The notes beneath the pieces were generated by a model. It worked only from the letters and a program-made list of their open reading frames with translations, was not told the origin of the DNA and did no database searches. 64,000 nt of DNA from Cannabis sativa (lineage: Eukaryota; Streptophyta; Magnoliopsida; Rosales; Cannabaceae). The DNA lies in assembly GCF_029168945.1 (NCBI RefSeq), contig NC_083607.1:39417257-39481256 (forward strand). The letters are read 5' to 3'. Numbering within the stretch: the first letter of the stretch is position 1; each line of letters begins with the position of its first letter. Positions 1 through 11,206 of the stretch are shown piece after piece. The position numbers were made by a program, and so were the translations under genes.

Positions 1-110
1 TTAAGATATTACAAACTTACCGTTATATATATCTTTCCAAGTCAATATATATTGCAACTAAGTTAAGATATTACAAACTTACCGTTATATATATCTTTCC
101 AAGTCAATAT
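1..110. repeat. 62-bp tandem duplication in the LTR
   Basis: Bases 1-48 recur at 63-110 almost unchanged (TTAAGATATTACAAACTTAC and onward). Other LTRs of the family, for example near 20730, hold this stretch once, so the duplication is private to this copy. Confidence 0.85.
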
Positions 111-1121
111 CAGTAGTTGATCTTAAGATTAAAAGAATCTAAATCCTGATATGCTTAGGCTCAACTCAGGAGTGTTGTTCATGTTCTTTGATTTATTAGT
201 TAAGCCTACTTTTAGGTCAGGGTGATACGTATATTTTGGGAACATGATAGTGTGATTGAGTGGGAGTGCTGAACATAAATATGGAATCTATAGCTTCTAC
301 TGGTGTATAGAAGTCAAGTGATGATTCCCTTCGAGCTTAGCAAATAGAAGTAAATGGATGAGCTCTTGTTTAACTGACTAATTATTAGATCACTAAACAC
401 CATTTACAGGTAGCTAAGTGTTTTAAGGGGCAAAATACATTGAGGGGTGAGAACGGTAAAGAAATCCCATCTCGATGTAAATCATCTATATAGAGGATCT
501 TTAAATCACAATAAGATTATAACAATGGTTAAATGAGATAGCATATTGATATCGTGAAACATATAATATGCTTTATATAAGTCTGAGAGTGCAATTCTAA
601 GTTCGAAGAGTGGATTCAACAAAGAATTAATAAGTAGGAATTTACTTGGTAAATTTGGTTCACTTATTGGAAGCTCAGCATATAGATCCATGGTCCCCAT
701 TCTAGTTGAGAACATTCTGCTTGTAAGACTCATTAATTGATTCGTGATTGATCAATTATAATTCTAAAGTTAGACTATGTCTAATTTGTGAATTTTCACT
801 AAGCAGGGGTGAAATTGTAAAGAAGAGAGATTCTAGGTTTATTTATTTATTAATAGACTTGATATGTCTAGTTAATAATTAAATTAAATGACAATATTAT
901 TTAATAATCTATTTTAGTTATTAAATAATTAGTTTTGGCATTTAAAAGGTTAGAATTGGAAAATTGGCGTTTTTGAGAAAATATAGATAAAATTTGTTAA
1001 AACTGCCAAATCAAGTGGAGCCCATAAACTACACCATGGCCGGCCACTTATTGTGGATTTTCAAATTAATATTTTCATTATTTTAATGCCAAATAATTCC
1101 TAACCTAAACCTAGTAGTTGC

Positions 1122-1131
1122 CTATAAATAG
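1122..1131 (+). promoter_or_regulatory. TATA box of LTR
   Basis: CTATAAATAG, in the same position as in the other LTRs of the family (for example 36000-36009 and 19633-19642 reversed). It is the expected start of U3-driven transcription. Confidence 0.5.
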
Positions 1132-1569
1132 AAAGTGATGGCTCAGTCAAAATACATGCTTTAATTAATCTTCTGACAGAAATTTCTCTCTTCAGAAAAA
1201 CTAAGCCTTCCCTAGTTTCTATACCTGGCCGAAACCCTCTTCTCTTTTCTCTCTTCATAAATTTTGACCCTAGTGAAAGAGTGAGTGCCCGCACACAGCA
1301 AGCAGTAACTCAATCATAGATTGGAAGACTATGAAGGATCAAACTTAAAGAAGAAGGACATTTGGGCTCAGGTCTTGATTATACTCTGCTACAGAAAGGA
1401 TACAAGGGTTAGAGATCTGAGTGGAAGGAGACATTAATTTCGCTGCATCAATGTAAGGTTTTCTTAACTTTATATGCGTTTAATTTATCGTTTTAGAAAG
1501 TTCATATTTAGGGTGTTAAACAACATACTTGTGAGTAGATCTAAGATCCTGGTAAAATAAATTCCAACA

Positions 1570-1872
1570 AGTCAAGCCCGTTAACTTGGCTCGATATTGG
1601 AACTCAAAGCTAGGTCCATAGCTTTGAAGACCAAGGACGTAAGTGGCATAGTTCTACCGAACCTTGTAAAAATCAAGAGTTTGCATTTTCTAATCCTTAA
1701 ACTCTTTACTTTATAAGTTTGATTATTTTTTATAATATATTTCTTGCCATATTACTTGCTTTTATTTGATTAAGTGGCTAATTGCTTAATTTTGTGTTAA
1801 AAGTTTTAATTTATCGAAATTAGTTTAAATTTTCAATTCACCCCCCTCTTGGAAACATATCTTGGGCTAACA
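1570..1872 (+). mobile_element. SIRE/Maximus copia 5' LTR, 3' remnant
   Basis: Nearly identical to 32377-32679, the end of the same element's 3' LTR. It ends GGGCTAACA at 1872, directly before the primer binding site. The upstream part of this LTR is off-window because the Angela-like LTR was inserted here. Confidence 0.85.
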
Positions 1873-1873
1873 A

Positions 1874-1890
1874 TTGGTATCAAAGCAAGG
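1874..1890 (+). other. Primer binding site (initiator tRNA-Met type)
   Basis: TTGGTATCAAAGC follows the LTR end by one base. It matches the plant copia consensus TGGTATCAGAGC, complementary to the 3' end of initiator tRNA-Met, with one mismatch. It fixes the element as plus-strand. Confidence 0.75.
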
Positions 1891-1926
1891 GCTCAAATTA
1901 TTTGATTAGATTTCACAATCTAGAGC

Positions 1927-3592
1927 ATGGTATTTCCAAGTAATTCACAAAATAACTTGTTAGAAGGTTTTAGCACAAATGGAGCACCATACTTCAATGG
2001 AGTAGATTTTCCTTATTGGAAAATTATAATGGAAACTTACCTTCAATCTATAGACTATGATTTGTGGCATATTGTGTCTAGTGGTCCTTACGTTGCTAAA
2101 CATGTCATAAATGGTGTTGAAGTAATCAAGACTTATGAGGCATATGATGAAAATGATAAGAAAATGCTTTCTAAAAATGCTAAAGCTAAATATGCTCTTA
2201 TATGTGGTTTGGATAGAGACATATTTAAAAATATTGAGCAAGCCTCTACCGCTTTTGATACGTGGAGAATTCTTGAAGTTACTCATCAAGGAACTAGTGC
2301 TATGAAAGAGACTAAAATTCAAATTTATTCCACTCAATATGAGAACTTTAAGATGAAAGCGGATGAAACCATTGCTAACATGTATACTCGCTTCACTACA
2401 ATTACTAATGGTTTGAATTCTCATGGCAATGTACTTACTCAAAAGGATATGGTGACCAAGATTTTGAGAAGTCTCACCAAGGCTTATCAAGGAAAGGTGG
2501 TTGCCATTCAAGAAGCCAAGGATCTCTCAACACTTCCCTTGGAAGAATTAATTGGCTCACTCATGAACCATGAAATTTTCATCAGTCCTTAAGAAGAAGA
2601 GGAAGTTCAGAAGAAAAAGAAAACTATTGCATTCAAGTCTTCCTCCTCCCATGACATTAGTGAAGAAGCTGAGGAAAGCTTATGTAGTGACATGGAGGAC
2701 TTAGCACTCTTCTCCAAGAAATACAAAAAGTTCATGAAATTCAAAAAGAACTTTGGGAAGAAGCCACAAAGAGGGAGTGACTCAAAAGAAAGAAAGAGCA
2801 AAGATGATCCACCAATTTTCTTTGAATGCAAGAAGCCTGAACATATGAAGATGGATTGTCCAATGAGGAAGAAGAACAAATACAAAGGAAGGGCAATGTT
2901 GGCGGATTGGCTCAATAGTGATGAAGAGGACTCCGAAGAAGAAGGAAAGAATGAAGTAGCAAACATGTGCATGATGGCACTTGATGATGGGGTAAGCATT
3001 TCTATCCAAAATGATTGTGATAGTGAAAATGATGATGATAACTTAGATATGTCATATGATGAGTTGTCTAATTCATTTAAGGAACTATTTGATGATTTTG
3101 GTAAATTTCTTGTTAAAAACCAAACCTTTAGAGAGAAGACCAACATGCTTTTAAAAGAAATTGAGATTTTGAAAATAAATGAAAAAGAACTTTTAGCTAA
3201 ATCTCAATGTGCTACATGTGCTTCACATAAGAAAGAAATTGTTGAATTAAAAGCCAATGTGAAAAGCCTAAAAAATGACATAGATACTTTTACTAGAGGT
3301 AAAGAGGGCTATGATCTTATGGTAGGAAACCAATCATGTGGTTTTTCAAAAAGTGGTATTGGTTATGATCCTAGTAGAAAACAAAAGTTCTTGAGAAACT
3401 TTTTTGTGAAATCATCTAGTCTACCTCACTTTACATGCACATATTGCAACTGAGGTGGTCATACTATTACCTATTGTCATGTGAAGAAATATGCATATCT
3501 AGGCAAGACTAAATGGGTACCAAAGGGTTCTAGAACTAAGAAGAAAGGACCCAAACTTGTGTGAGTACCAAAAGCCAATAAGTGAATTTGTT
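1927..3592 (+). pseudogene. gag: SIRE-type copia gag, broken by stops
   Basis: The frame starts at ATG 1927. The first 221 codons are a copia capsid-type Gag with the conserved YWKIIMETYL motif. A TAA at 2590-2592 interrupts the frame, which continues unchanged to a TGA at 3451-3453. The middle holds a CCHC zinc knuckle near 2815-2865 whose first Cys is Phe (FFECKKP...H...C) and whose Gly is Glu, so it is damaged. An acidic stretch and a likely coiled coil (3140-3300) follow, as in SIRE Gag. A second CX2CX4HX4C knuckle (3439-3480) is split by the TGA. Downstream the frame runs through KTKWVPKGS before more stops. The element cannot make intact Gag from this copy. Confidence 0.85.
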
Positions 3593-3609
3593 TTTGTAGG
3601 AGTCAACAA

Positions 3610-4194
3610 GAAAGAGCCGAAGCTTATGATTCTTGGATAGTGGATGTTCAAAGCATATGACCGGTGATCCATCAAGATTTTCAAGCTTTAAAAGCAAGAA
3701 AAGTGGCTTTGTCACTTTTGGAGACAATTCAAAAGGGAAAATCTTGGGTATTGGTGATATCGGTAACGTGTACTCTCCATGTATTAAAAATGTGATTCTT
3801 GTTGATAATCTTAAACATAACTTGCTTAGTATCAGTCAATTATGTGATATAAGTTTCCGTGTTGTGTTTGAAACCTCAAAATGCTCCATTGAAAATGCTT
3901 CAACCAATGAAGTTATTTTCCTTGGAGAAAGGAAGGATAATGTGTATGTTATTGATGTTGATTCATTTGATAATAAAAATAATTGTTTAACTGTTATGAA
4001 TGATAATTCTTGGTTGTGGCATAGAAGATTAGGACATGCTAGTATGGATTCTATCTCAAAATTGGTTAGAAAAGATCTTGTTATTGGTTTGTCATCTATT
4101 CCTTTTGTCAAAGATAAACTTTGTGATGCATGCCAATTTGGAAAACAAATTAAAAAACGTCTTTTCATTCCAAGAAAGAGATTTCAACTACTAG
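3610..4194 (+). pseudogene. SIRE-type copia protease and GAG-pre-integrase remnant
   Basis: Shifted frame relative to gag. Translation from 3633 (a TTG codon, so no true start) opens with LDSGCSKHMTGD, the aspartic-protease active-site motif DSG in its copia context. Then come the LKHNLLSISQLCD motif and the GAG-pre-integrase zinc region WLWHRRLGHAS ... CDACQFGKQ (about 4015-4150). The frame is cut at 4194 by the Tekay-like insertion; the next bases of the integrase core are at 26138. In the intact polyprotein this segment would be continuous with gag and pol. Confidence 0.85.
4190..4194. repeat. Target-site duplication ACTAG, left
   Basis: ACTAG also occurs at 26133-26137, immediately outside the other end of the Tekay-like element. 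Joining the flanks through one copy restores the copia integrase reading (…TTRPLQLLHID). Confidence 0.9.
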
Positions 4195-4649
4195 TGTAAC
4201 GCCCTAAATAATTAGGCACGTTACCCGAGTTATTTAGGAAACCCTAATCCTCTAAGCGAGATTACTAATCAAAATAGCGCAGAATTTAAACTTTTGTGAT
4301 AAACGGGATGGAAAAAAAAAACTTGTAATAATTTAAACTTTATAACATTTGGGATCCCAAAAATATTTACAAACTTTATTACAAGTCTTTTTCTTTCAGC
4401 CGGCCTAAGCGGCAAAATAGAGTTTCAAAATACATCGCTGGTAGACCCTTAACCCACTTGGTCTGATATGGCTCGGACATGTACATTCTTCACCTAGCTC
4501 CTAAACTCATGGCTGATCAGCTAATGCCTTACCCTTTCCTGCACAGTAGAGCACCCGTGAGCCAAGCCCAGCAAGACAGTATATAACATAACAACATAAT
4601 ATGCTCATTATACTATTTAAAGAATAATGCCATTCAAATCTGCCTGTGT

Positions 4650-5010
4650 GACACAGACCTACACGTTGCACTCACATGCCAATCTATGTCTACGTGGCGT
4701 AGACCTACGTGTTGCGCTCACACGTCTATTTATGTCTATGTGGCGTAGACCTACGTGTTCCTCTCACACGTCTAAATACAATAAGGCCTTAGAATAGTTC
4801 ATCTCGGTTCTGGTTACCGAGTCCAACCTGATTATGCCTTGAACGCATAACCCTTAATCTCAATATATATAACACATAATTAATGGTGCCACTACACTAT
4901 TTGTCTATTTGTTGTAGACCTACGTGTTACGCTCACACGCCTATATATGTCCATGTGGCATAGACCTACGTGTTGCTCTCACACGTCTAAATACAATAAG
5001 GCCTTAGTAG
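4650..5010. repeat. Tandem repeats inside the Tekay-like LTR
   Basis: At least five copies of a unit around TAGACCTACGTGTTGCGCTC, at about 4655, 4700, 4745, 4917 and 4962, spaced about 46 bp within clusters. The larger block with ACAATAAGGCCTTAG and the text after it is also duplicated (about 4779-4860 and 4989-5070). Confidence 0.8.
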
Positions 5011-5214
5011 GGTTTACCTTGGTTTTGGTTACTGAGCCTAACCTGGTTATGCCTTGCTCGCGTAACCCTATTCATGTATATACGTAATCCATACATTACG
5101 TTCTTTCGGTGGTTTATCCTGGTGATATATACCATGTCTAACCCAATTATGTCTCATACACATATCTCTTAACATACATGCGTGTATTCAACATTTACTA
5201 CAACATATATAATC

Positions 5215-5536
5215 TTAGGGTGATAACCCTAACTTGCATACTAAGTAATCACTCATATAATACATTTCTATATACTCAGATAACATTTACTAAGAGTGTT
5301 AACCCTAACTCATGCTTTCACTGGATTCATAATATTCTAGGGTAATAACCCTAGACCGCATTAAAATTAAACTCAAGGTACTAGTTTACTGAGTCTAGCT
5401 TAATTATTCCTTAAGCGCATATTTCATAATCTCAATATATACATATATCCGACATGGCATAGTATTTACACAACATATATCACTAGGGTAATAACCCTAG
5501 GCTATTAAACCGCTCATGTTAGGGTAATAACCCTAA
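5215..5536. repeat. Cluster of TTAGGGT-N4-ACCCTAA palindromes
   Basis: Perfect 7-bp stems with 4-base loops at 5215-5232 (TTAGGGTGATAACCCTAA), 5337-5354 and 5483-5500 (both CTAGGGTAATAACCCTAG) and 5519-5536 (TTAGGGTAATAACCCTAA). A degenerate copy is at 5291-5308. The outermost base pair varies between T-A and C-G while pairing is kept. Confidence 0.85.
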
Positions 5537-7156
5537 TCCCGGTTACTATTACTCACATATATCACTTTCAATATAAGCGCCACCGCGCATACTCTACGTG
5601 CTAACTACTGTCTTACCTGATGTCTCGCGATAGTAGAGATTCCAAATCCCCCAGGTGCCGGTAATCCTAGTCACACAATCCGGGATTTTCACAAATAGGG
5701 TTAACCCCTGATTTCACATTCATAAAATATTCACATGGCATTTAAAATTCCAATATTCAGATTGAGCTCGAAAAGAGCTTTCCAATGGTATAAAGAACTC
5801 CCAAATCGGAGTCCGGATCACAAGATATGAATTTTCAAAGTTCGACACAAAACTGCCCAAAAACTCACAGGCGGGCAACGGCATGCCCAAGTCATGCCGC
5901 GGCACCTGGGGCAAAACCCAAGTTCCACCAACAGGGGCGGGCCACGGCATGCTCAACCCATGTCATGGCACCTGGGTTGAAAACCCAGAAAACCAGCAGC
6001 CCAACCACGAAAATTCAGCAAACTTCAATCCATTTCACTTCAATTCACAACCAAACTTCTAAATCAACAAGTAAGGTTGCTAGCAATCAATAAGGAATAA
6101 AAATTCATGTTTTAAATACCAATTTCCAACAATAAACTCAAACTTTCAGATAGCATAAAACACATAATTCATGCTTTAAACTAGCAATACAGCTCAAGCA
6201 CTTGAGCTAAGAAATCCATCAAACTCCACTATTTCCAGCAGCCATAAATCAAAATAACATGGATTTCAAGCTAGAAAATAACCTAAAATCACAATCCAAG
6301 CTCAACAAACATGAATCCCAATCAAATCATGCAATTACTCACTCAATTTACTAAGATTAAAATCAAAATCAAGCACATGCAACCTCAAGAGAAGAACAAC
6401 TCAAAATATGCTTTTACCCCAATAATTTCAGCAAGAAATTACAACACTAAAACTCAAATATACTCAGCAAGAAATTACCACTAACTCAAACCAAGAGTAA
6501 GCTCAAAGTTCTACAACTATCAAGCTCCAAAACCACCAAACATCAAGCACTTTTCTTCAATTCTTAAAATTGAAAATCAAGAGAGCAAGAGAAGGAGAGA
6601 GGGTCGGGTAAGAGAGAGGAATAACACCAGAAATTAATCCATTTTTTTCCAAAAAAATCCATCTTTATCCATCATAGAAAATGAAGGTCAAATGACCAAA
6701 GTGCCCTTAAGGCCAAAACACACATGATCACCCTCACAAGGGTAAAATTGACATTTCAAGCATAAATAAATCCCAATTAAATTTTAGATTATCACATATC
6801 AAATAAAATGCCAAATAAACAAATCCAATTTGCATTTTCGGGCCCGAACCCGGTTCGGCCCGAAATACCCGGTTGTGACTATACCGCGCCAACCTGTCAA
6901 AACACACCTGAAAAGACAACACAAGTATACTATATAATAATATAGTTCCATAAGCACATAATTAAATTAATTTCATTATTTTCCCCTTCTCGGGTCAAAA
7001 TTACTAAAGTGCCCCTGGCTCACCAATAGGGTCTTAACACTTTATAAATCATATAAATTCTCATCTATTAAATTATATACTAGTATAATTCCTCAATTAT
7101 TCATAATTATCTAGTTAGGGTTTTGGTAATCCATTTCTTAATTCTAGGGTATTACA

Positions 7157-7193
7157 ATTACCCTCTCCTTATAGAAATTTCATCCCGAAATTT
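7157..7193 (-). other. Polypurine tract and remnant of Tekay-like internal region
   Basis: On the minus strand this reads AAATTTCGGGATGAAATTTC followed by ATAAGGAGAGGGTAAT and then the LTR. It is the only internal sequence left; the rest of the element body is deleted. Confidence 0.7.
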
Positions 7194-7352
7194 CCAACAA
7201 TAAACTCAAACTTCAGATTGCATAAAACACATAATTCATGCTTCAAACTAGCAATACTCAAGCTCAAGAACTTAAGCTAAGAAATCCATCAAACTCCACT
7301 ATTACCAGCAGCCATAAATCAAAATAACATGGATTTCAAGCTGGAAAATAAC
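7194..7352 (-). mobile_element. Tekay-like truncated 5' LTR, first segment
   Basis: A near copy of 6123-6281 within the complete LTR. It continues at 25259 after the LINE insertion. The part equivalent to 4195-6122, the PBS and the body are missing; the join lies in shared ATTTCCAACAATAAACTC-like sequence, which suggests deletion by recombination at microhomology. The last eight bases AAAATAAC (7345-7352) are the left LINE target duplication. Confidence 0.85.
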
Positions 7353-7422
7353 AAGGAATACATAATTCCAGGGTATAGGGCTTTCTCTCTCTAGCTTTCT
7401 CTTAGCTCTTTGAGCTTCTACT

Positions 7423-8735
7423 ATGGCAAAGACGAGGGCGACAAAGCAGGACAAGCCCAGATCACCAGCGAAGAAGAGAAAAAATGTGGTCCTGATTCCT
7501 CCTCAGATGCGAAGAAGACCAAGTCTATGGATGAGGTGTTCGAAATTGAACCTATCATCTTTTCGGATGAAGAAGACATTGGAGACGAGGATCAGGATAC
7601 AGAACATGAATCAGGATTACTAAGGGAGCAAGAGGATTCACGGAGGGAGAGTATACGACTAAAATTTGCACAACTGATGGAAGCAAAACAATTCAGGGAG
7701 GCGCAACATCTATCTGCAACTGCTGTTGCGAGAGGTACGACTGTTATCCCCCCTGTTTTAAGATCTGGTAGTATAATTCGCAACCTAGAACCATGTTTTT
7801 ATGGTTCATCTTCCAAGCACAAAGTTAAGATTACCAGAGAAGACATACAGGAAGAAGCTGATTTTTGGACTCCATCTATTGTTTGTTATGTGCTTGGGGC
7901 TAATCCCCTAATGTCTATTTTAGATGGTTTTGTTAGAAGGGTCTAGAAGGACAAAATTGATAAGGTGGGAATGATCTCATATGGGGTATTCTTTGTGCGG
8001 TTTAACACAATTGAAGATCGAGATCAGGTCCTATCTAGAGGATACATATTTTTCAACAAACGCCCTGTGATTATGAAGGCATGGGACCCAAACAAGAATT
8101 TTAAAAAAGAAGATATCCATTCAGTGCCTATTTGGGTACAATTGGAGGGATTGGAATTGAAATATTTGGGTGAGCAAGTTCTGTTCAGGATTATAAGCCA
8201 AATAGGAGTACCGGTTATGTTGGATTCATTCACTAAAGCTAAGGAAAAGTTGAATTACCCTAGAATACTTATAGAAGTTTCCTTGCAACAAGAATTCCCA
8301 AAGCATATAGAATTTGAAGACGAGCATGGCGATGATATTTCACTCTATGTGAATTATCAATGGAAGCCTACAACTTGTGCTCATTGCAAAGGAGTAGGTC
8401 ACTCTACTATCGATTGCAGGAAGAAAGAGGGAAGCAAAGCTGAATAGGTGGTTAAAAAACCAGCAGTGGAGTCTCAGGCAAAGACAACAAGTGATGGGGA
8501 TGGGTTTTTACTACCAAAGAAAGTGTGGAAAGAGAAGAATACTGAGAAACAAGAAGCTTCTGCTGTGGTAGTAGCAAATTCTTTTGGTAGTCTTCAACAG
8601 GTTACTGAAAATCAACAAGAGAATGCTGATGGGAATATAGAAGGTGAAAATGATACTTTGCTTGTTCATGAGATAGGCATAGAGACCATTGGGGACACAA
8701 GAGGAGGGGGAGAACCTCCTCTTCCCAATGAATAA
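7423..8735 (+). pseudogene. LINE ORF1 (DUF4283-type, zinc knuckle)
   Basis: The likely start is ATG 7423 (MAKTRATKQDKPRS, basic N-terminus). A frameshift before about 7510 moves the reading to the frame that carries the rest. TAG stops at 7944-7946 and 8445-8447 interrupt that frame. The central part (about 7965-8350) has the features of the DUF4283 nucleic-acid-binding domain of plant LINE ORF1, including VPIWVQLEGLELKYL. It is followed by an intact CCHC knuckle CAHCKGVGHSTIDC (8376-8417). The tail is acidic and low complexity. The final TAA (8733-8735) overlaps the ATG of ORF2. Role by family: RNA binding in the retrotransposition particle. Confidence 0.85.
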
Positions 8736-11206
8736 AATCGTTAGTTGGAATGTTCAAGGATTCAACAACCAACAAAAGCAACAAATGGTGAAGCAATTTC
8801 TTAATACACAGAAGGTTGGTTTGGTTGGTCTCCTCGAAACTAGAGTTAAGGCATCAAAACTTGGGGCCTTATACTCGAGTGTTTTTAGCGGATGGTGCTT
8901 CACTTCAAATAACCCTTGGCATCCTGGTGGGAGAATTGTAGTTAGTTGGAAACCAACTAACTATAATGTTAATATTCTAAATTGTTCAAGTCAATTGGTT
9001 CATTTGGAGGTATCAACTATGGATATGAAGGAGTCATTTTATGTCACTTTCATATATGCCTTAATGATGAAGAAGGAAGGAAGAAGTTATGGCAAGACCT
9101 TCAAAATCTATCTACATTGAAGCCATGGATAGTAATGGGGGATTTCAATGATATTTTGTCAAAGGAAGAGAGAATTGGCAAGCGAGTGAGGTACTCTACT
9201 TCTACGGAATTTATTGATTGTATTGCTCATTGTAGATTGGATGACATTAAATTCAGCGGGAGTTTCTACACATGGTGCAACAAGCAATTTGGAGATGACA
9301 GAATTTACTCCAAGATCGATCGTGCATTAGCTAATCAAGACTAGTTGGAAGCACATCCTACTGCTGAAGTTGTTTTTATTAATGAGAGTATTTTTGACCA
9401 TACTCCAGCAGTTCTAAACTTTTATAACAATGTTGTTTGTGGAAGGAAGCCTTTTAAGTATTTTTCTATGTGGGAATTGCATCCTAGATATGCTAAAATT
9501 ATTCAGCAACAGTAGCAGCAACAATGCAATGGGACTTTGATGTTTCGGATTATTTATAAGCTTAAGAGTATGAAAGTTGCTCTTAAGGCTTTGAACAATG
9601 ATCATTTTGCTGATATTTGTGCCCAGAAGGCTCTTGCTAAAGCTAAGCTTGATGAATGTCTATCTTTACTTTAGCAGCAGCCTTTGAATGATATTTTACA
9701 CCAGCAGGAAAATGATCTCAGGACTCATTATGCTCTTGTTTTCAAGAGTTACTTGTCTTTTTTGCAGCAAAAAGCAAAGCTTAACAAAGCAAAGGCAGGT
9801 GATGAAAATTCAGCTCTTTTTCACACTAGTATCCGAGAGAGAAGGAGACACAATCAAGTAATTACTATTGTGAATGCTGAAGGAGTAACGATTGAAGAGC
9901 CGAGGGCCATCATTGAAGCTTTTATTCGATATTACAACGAGTTACTTGGCAGCAGTATACAAGAGAGGGAGTCGGTTCAGTAGAACATTCTTAGAGAAGA
10001 GGAATTTCTATCCCAGCAGCAAGCTGATTTTCTCTTGAGAGATTACAATCAAGAGAAGTTAAAGAGGTAATTTTTGCTATTCCTGGTAACAAGGCTCCAG
10101 GACTAGATGGTAATTGGGAGCTTCTTTTTTCAAATAAATTGGAACATCATAGGCACTGAAGTAGCTGAAGCAATCATCAGCTTACTTAAAACAGGGAAGC
10201 TGCTCAAAGAAATAAACAACACTGTTCTAACACTTGTGCCTAAGTTGAAATGTCCTAATACAGTGAGAGATTACAGGCCTATTGCTTGTTGCAATGTGAT
10301 ATACAAGGCAGCCACCAAACTGATATGCTCGAGACTCAACTTCATTTACCTCACTTGGTAGCTGGCAATCAGGGAGGATTTGTTCAAGGGAGATTAATTG
10401 CACACAATGTAATGATATGCCAGGATCTGGTACGACTTATGGAAGGAAGTTGACAAAGTCTAGTTGTGTTATCAAGCTTGATTTGCAAAAAGCTTATGAC
10501 ACAATTGAATGGAATTTCATTGAATAAATATTGTATGGATTGCATTTTCCTGATAAGTTTCATTCAACTTGTGATGTTATGCATTCGAACCCCTAGATTT
10601 TCATTGATGATTAATGGATCCATACATGGCTACTTTGTGGCAAAAAGAGGGCTGAGACAAGGCGATCCTATGTCCCCTTTGCTCTTTGTACTGGGTATGG
10701 AATATTTAACAAGGATCATGAGGAAAATTGGGCAGAAAACCGACTTCACTTTCCACCATAGATGCAAGGATTTGACTTTGAATCATCTCATGTTTGCGGA
10801 TGATGTTTTGCTATTTTGCAATGGTGATTACAAGAGCATCATTTACTTGCTACAGGGTCTTAAACTGTTTTCTCAGACATCAGGATTGCAACCTAATCCT
10901 TCCAAATCGGCTATTTACTGTCATGGTATGACTCATTCAGAGATTCAACGAATACTTGATGCTTCAGGTTTCTAAAGAGGTGAAGTTCCTTTCACCTATT
11001 TAGGGATTCCTATCAGCCCTAAAAGATTATCACCAAAGGAATGTTTCAGTTTGGTTCAAAAGATGACTAAGAGAATCAGAGCTTGGAGTACTCGTCATAT
11101 TTCATTTGCAGGCAGAGCCGTCCTTGTAAACTCAGTTTTGTTAGCAATTCATACCTATTGGAGCCAGGTCATGCTTCTTCCAAAGAAGGTCATTAAAGAG
11201 ATAGAA
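8728..11206 (+). pseudogene. LINE ORF2 (endonuclease and reverse transcriptase), N-terminal part
   Basis: Starts ATG 8728 with MNKIVSWNVQG, the APE-type endonuclease start; LLETRVK (about 8830) supplies the catalytic Glu. The frame shifts near 9050. It then continues with the PWIVMGDFNDIL motif (about 9122-9157) and FSGSFYTWCN. Further TAG stops lie at 9342, 9513, 9672 and 9981. RT motifs follow: [13 protein letters not shown] (about 10270), [12 protein letters not shown] (10650-10685) and the catalytic FADD (about 10795). The frame is lost again near 10972. It stops at 11206 within VIKEIE; about 130 residues before the C-terminal zf-RVT domain (resuming at 24520) are absent. A dead copy. Confidence 0.9.

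Larger units (their letters stand above)
1..1569 (+). mobile_element. Angela/BARE-like copia LTR, 5' end outside window
   Basis: This is most of one LTR of the family that recurs six more times here (full copies start TGTTGGG and end CCAACA, about 1.9 kb). The 3' end CCAACA is at 1564-1569. AGTCA (1570-1574) follows, and the intact sister LTR of the host element has the same bases at the insertion point, so AGTCA is probably the right-hand target duplication; the left one is off-window. It cuts the 5' LTR of the SIRE-like element. A TATA box (CTATAAATAG) lies at 1122-1131. Solo LTR and 3' LTR of a longer element cannot be told apart. No coding sequence; the reading frames at 506-733 and 1100-1294 are chance. 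The TGTTGG start, PPT context and size resemble the Angela/BARE lineage, which is inference. Confidence 0.8.
4195..7156 (-). mobile_element. Tekay/Del-like gypsy chromovirus 3' LTR (complete)
   Basis: The termini are TGTAACGCCCTA and TAGGGTATTACA, an imperfect inverted repeat; length 2962 bp. On the minus strand the sequence just upstream of its start (7157-7193) reads as a polypurine tract with ATTTCGGGATGAAATTTC, the signature that precedes the 3' LTR in Tekay-type chromoviruses. So this is the 3' LTR of a minus-strand element. It contains about 46-bp tandem repeats (4650-5010), five TAGGGT/ACCCTA hairpins (5215-5536) and a GC-richer block near 5870-5990. The lineage is inferred from termini and PPT only; no coding region survives. 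Confidence 0.8.
7353..11206 (+). mobile_element. L1-type plant LINE, 5' portion
   Basis: A non-LTR retrotransposon inserted in the truncated Tekay-like LTR. Order: short 5' leader (7353-7422), ORF1 with a DUF4283-type domain and a CCHC knuckle, ORF2 with endonuclease and reverse transcriptase. It resumes at 24520 and ends in an A-run before AAAATAAC (25251-25258), which repeats 7345-7352. Both ORFs are interrupted by stops and frameshifts, so the copy is dead. The left break at 11206 is abrupt, where a TGTTGG LTR end begins. Confidence 0.9.

Noticed and set aside
4650..5010. CRISPR-like array.
   Set aside because: Repeats are imperfect, adjacent, within an LTR of a plant retrotransposon; there are no unique spacers or cas genes.
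5215..5536. Interstitial telomere array.
   Set aside because: The words are palindromic pairs at spaced intervals, not head-to-tail TTTAGGG repeats.
5827..6093. An 88-codon frame in the Tekay-like LTR.
   Set aside because: Lies inside the LTR, low complexity, no homology recognised; the second LTR copy is truncated so conservation cannot be tested.
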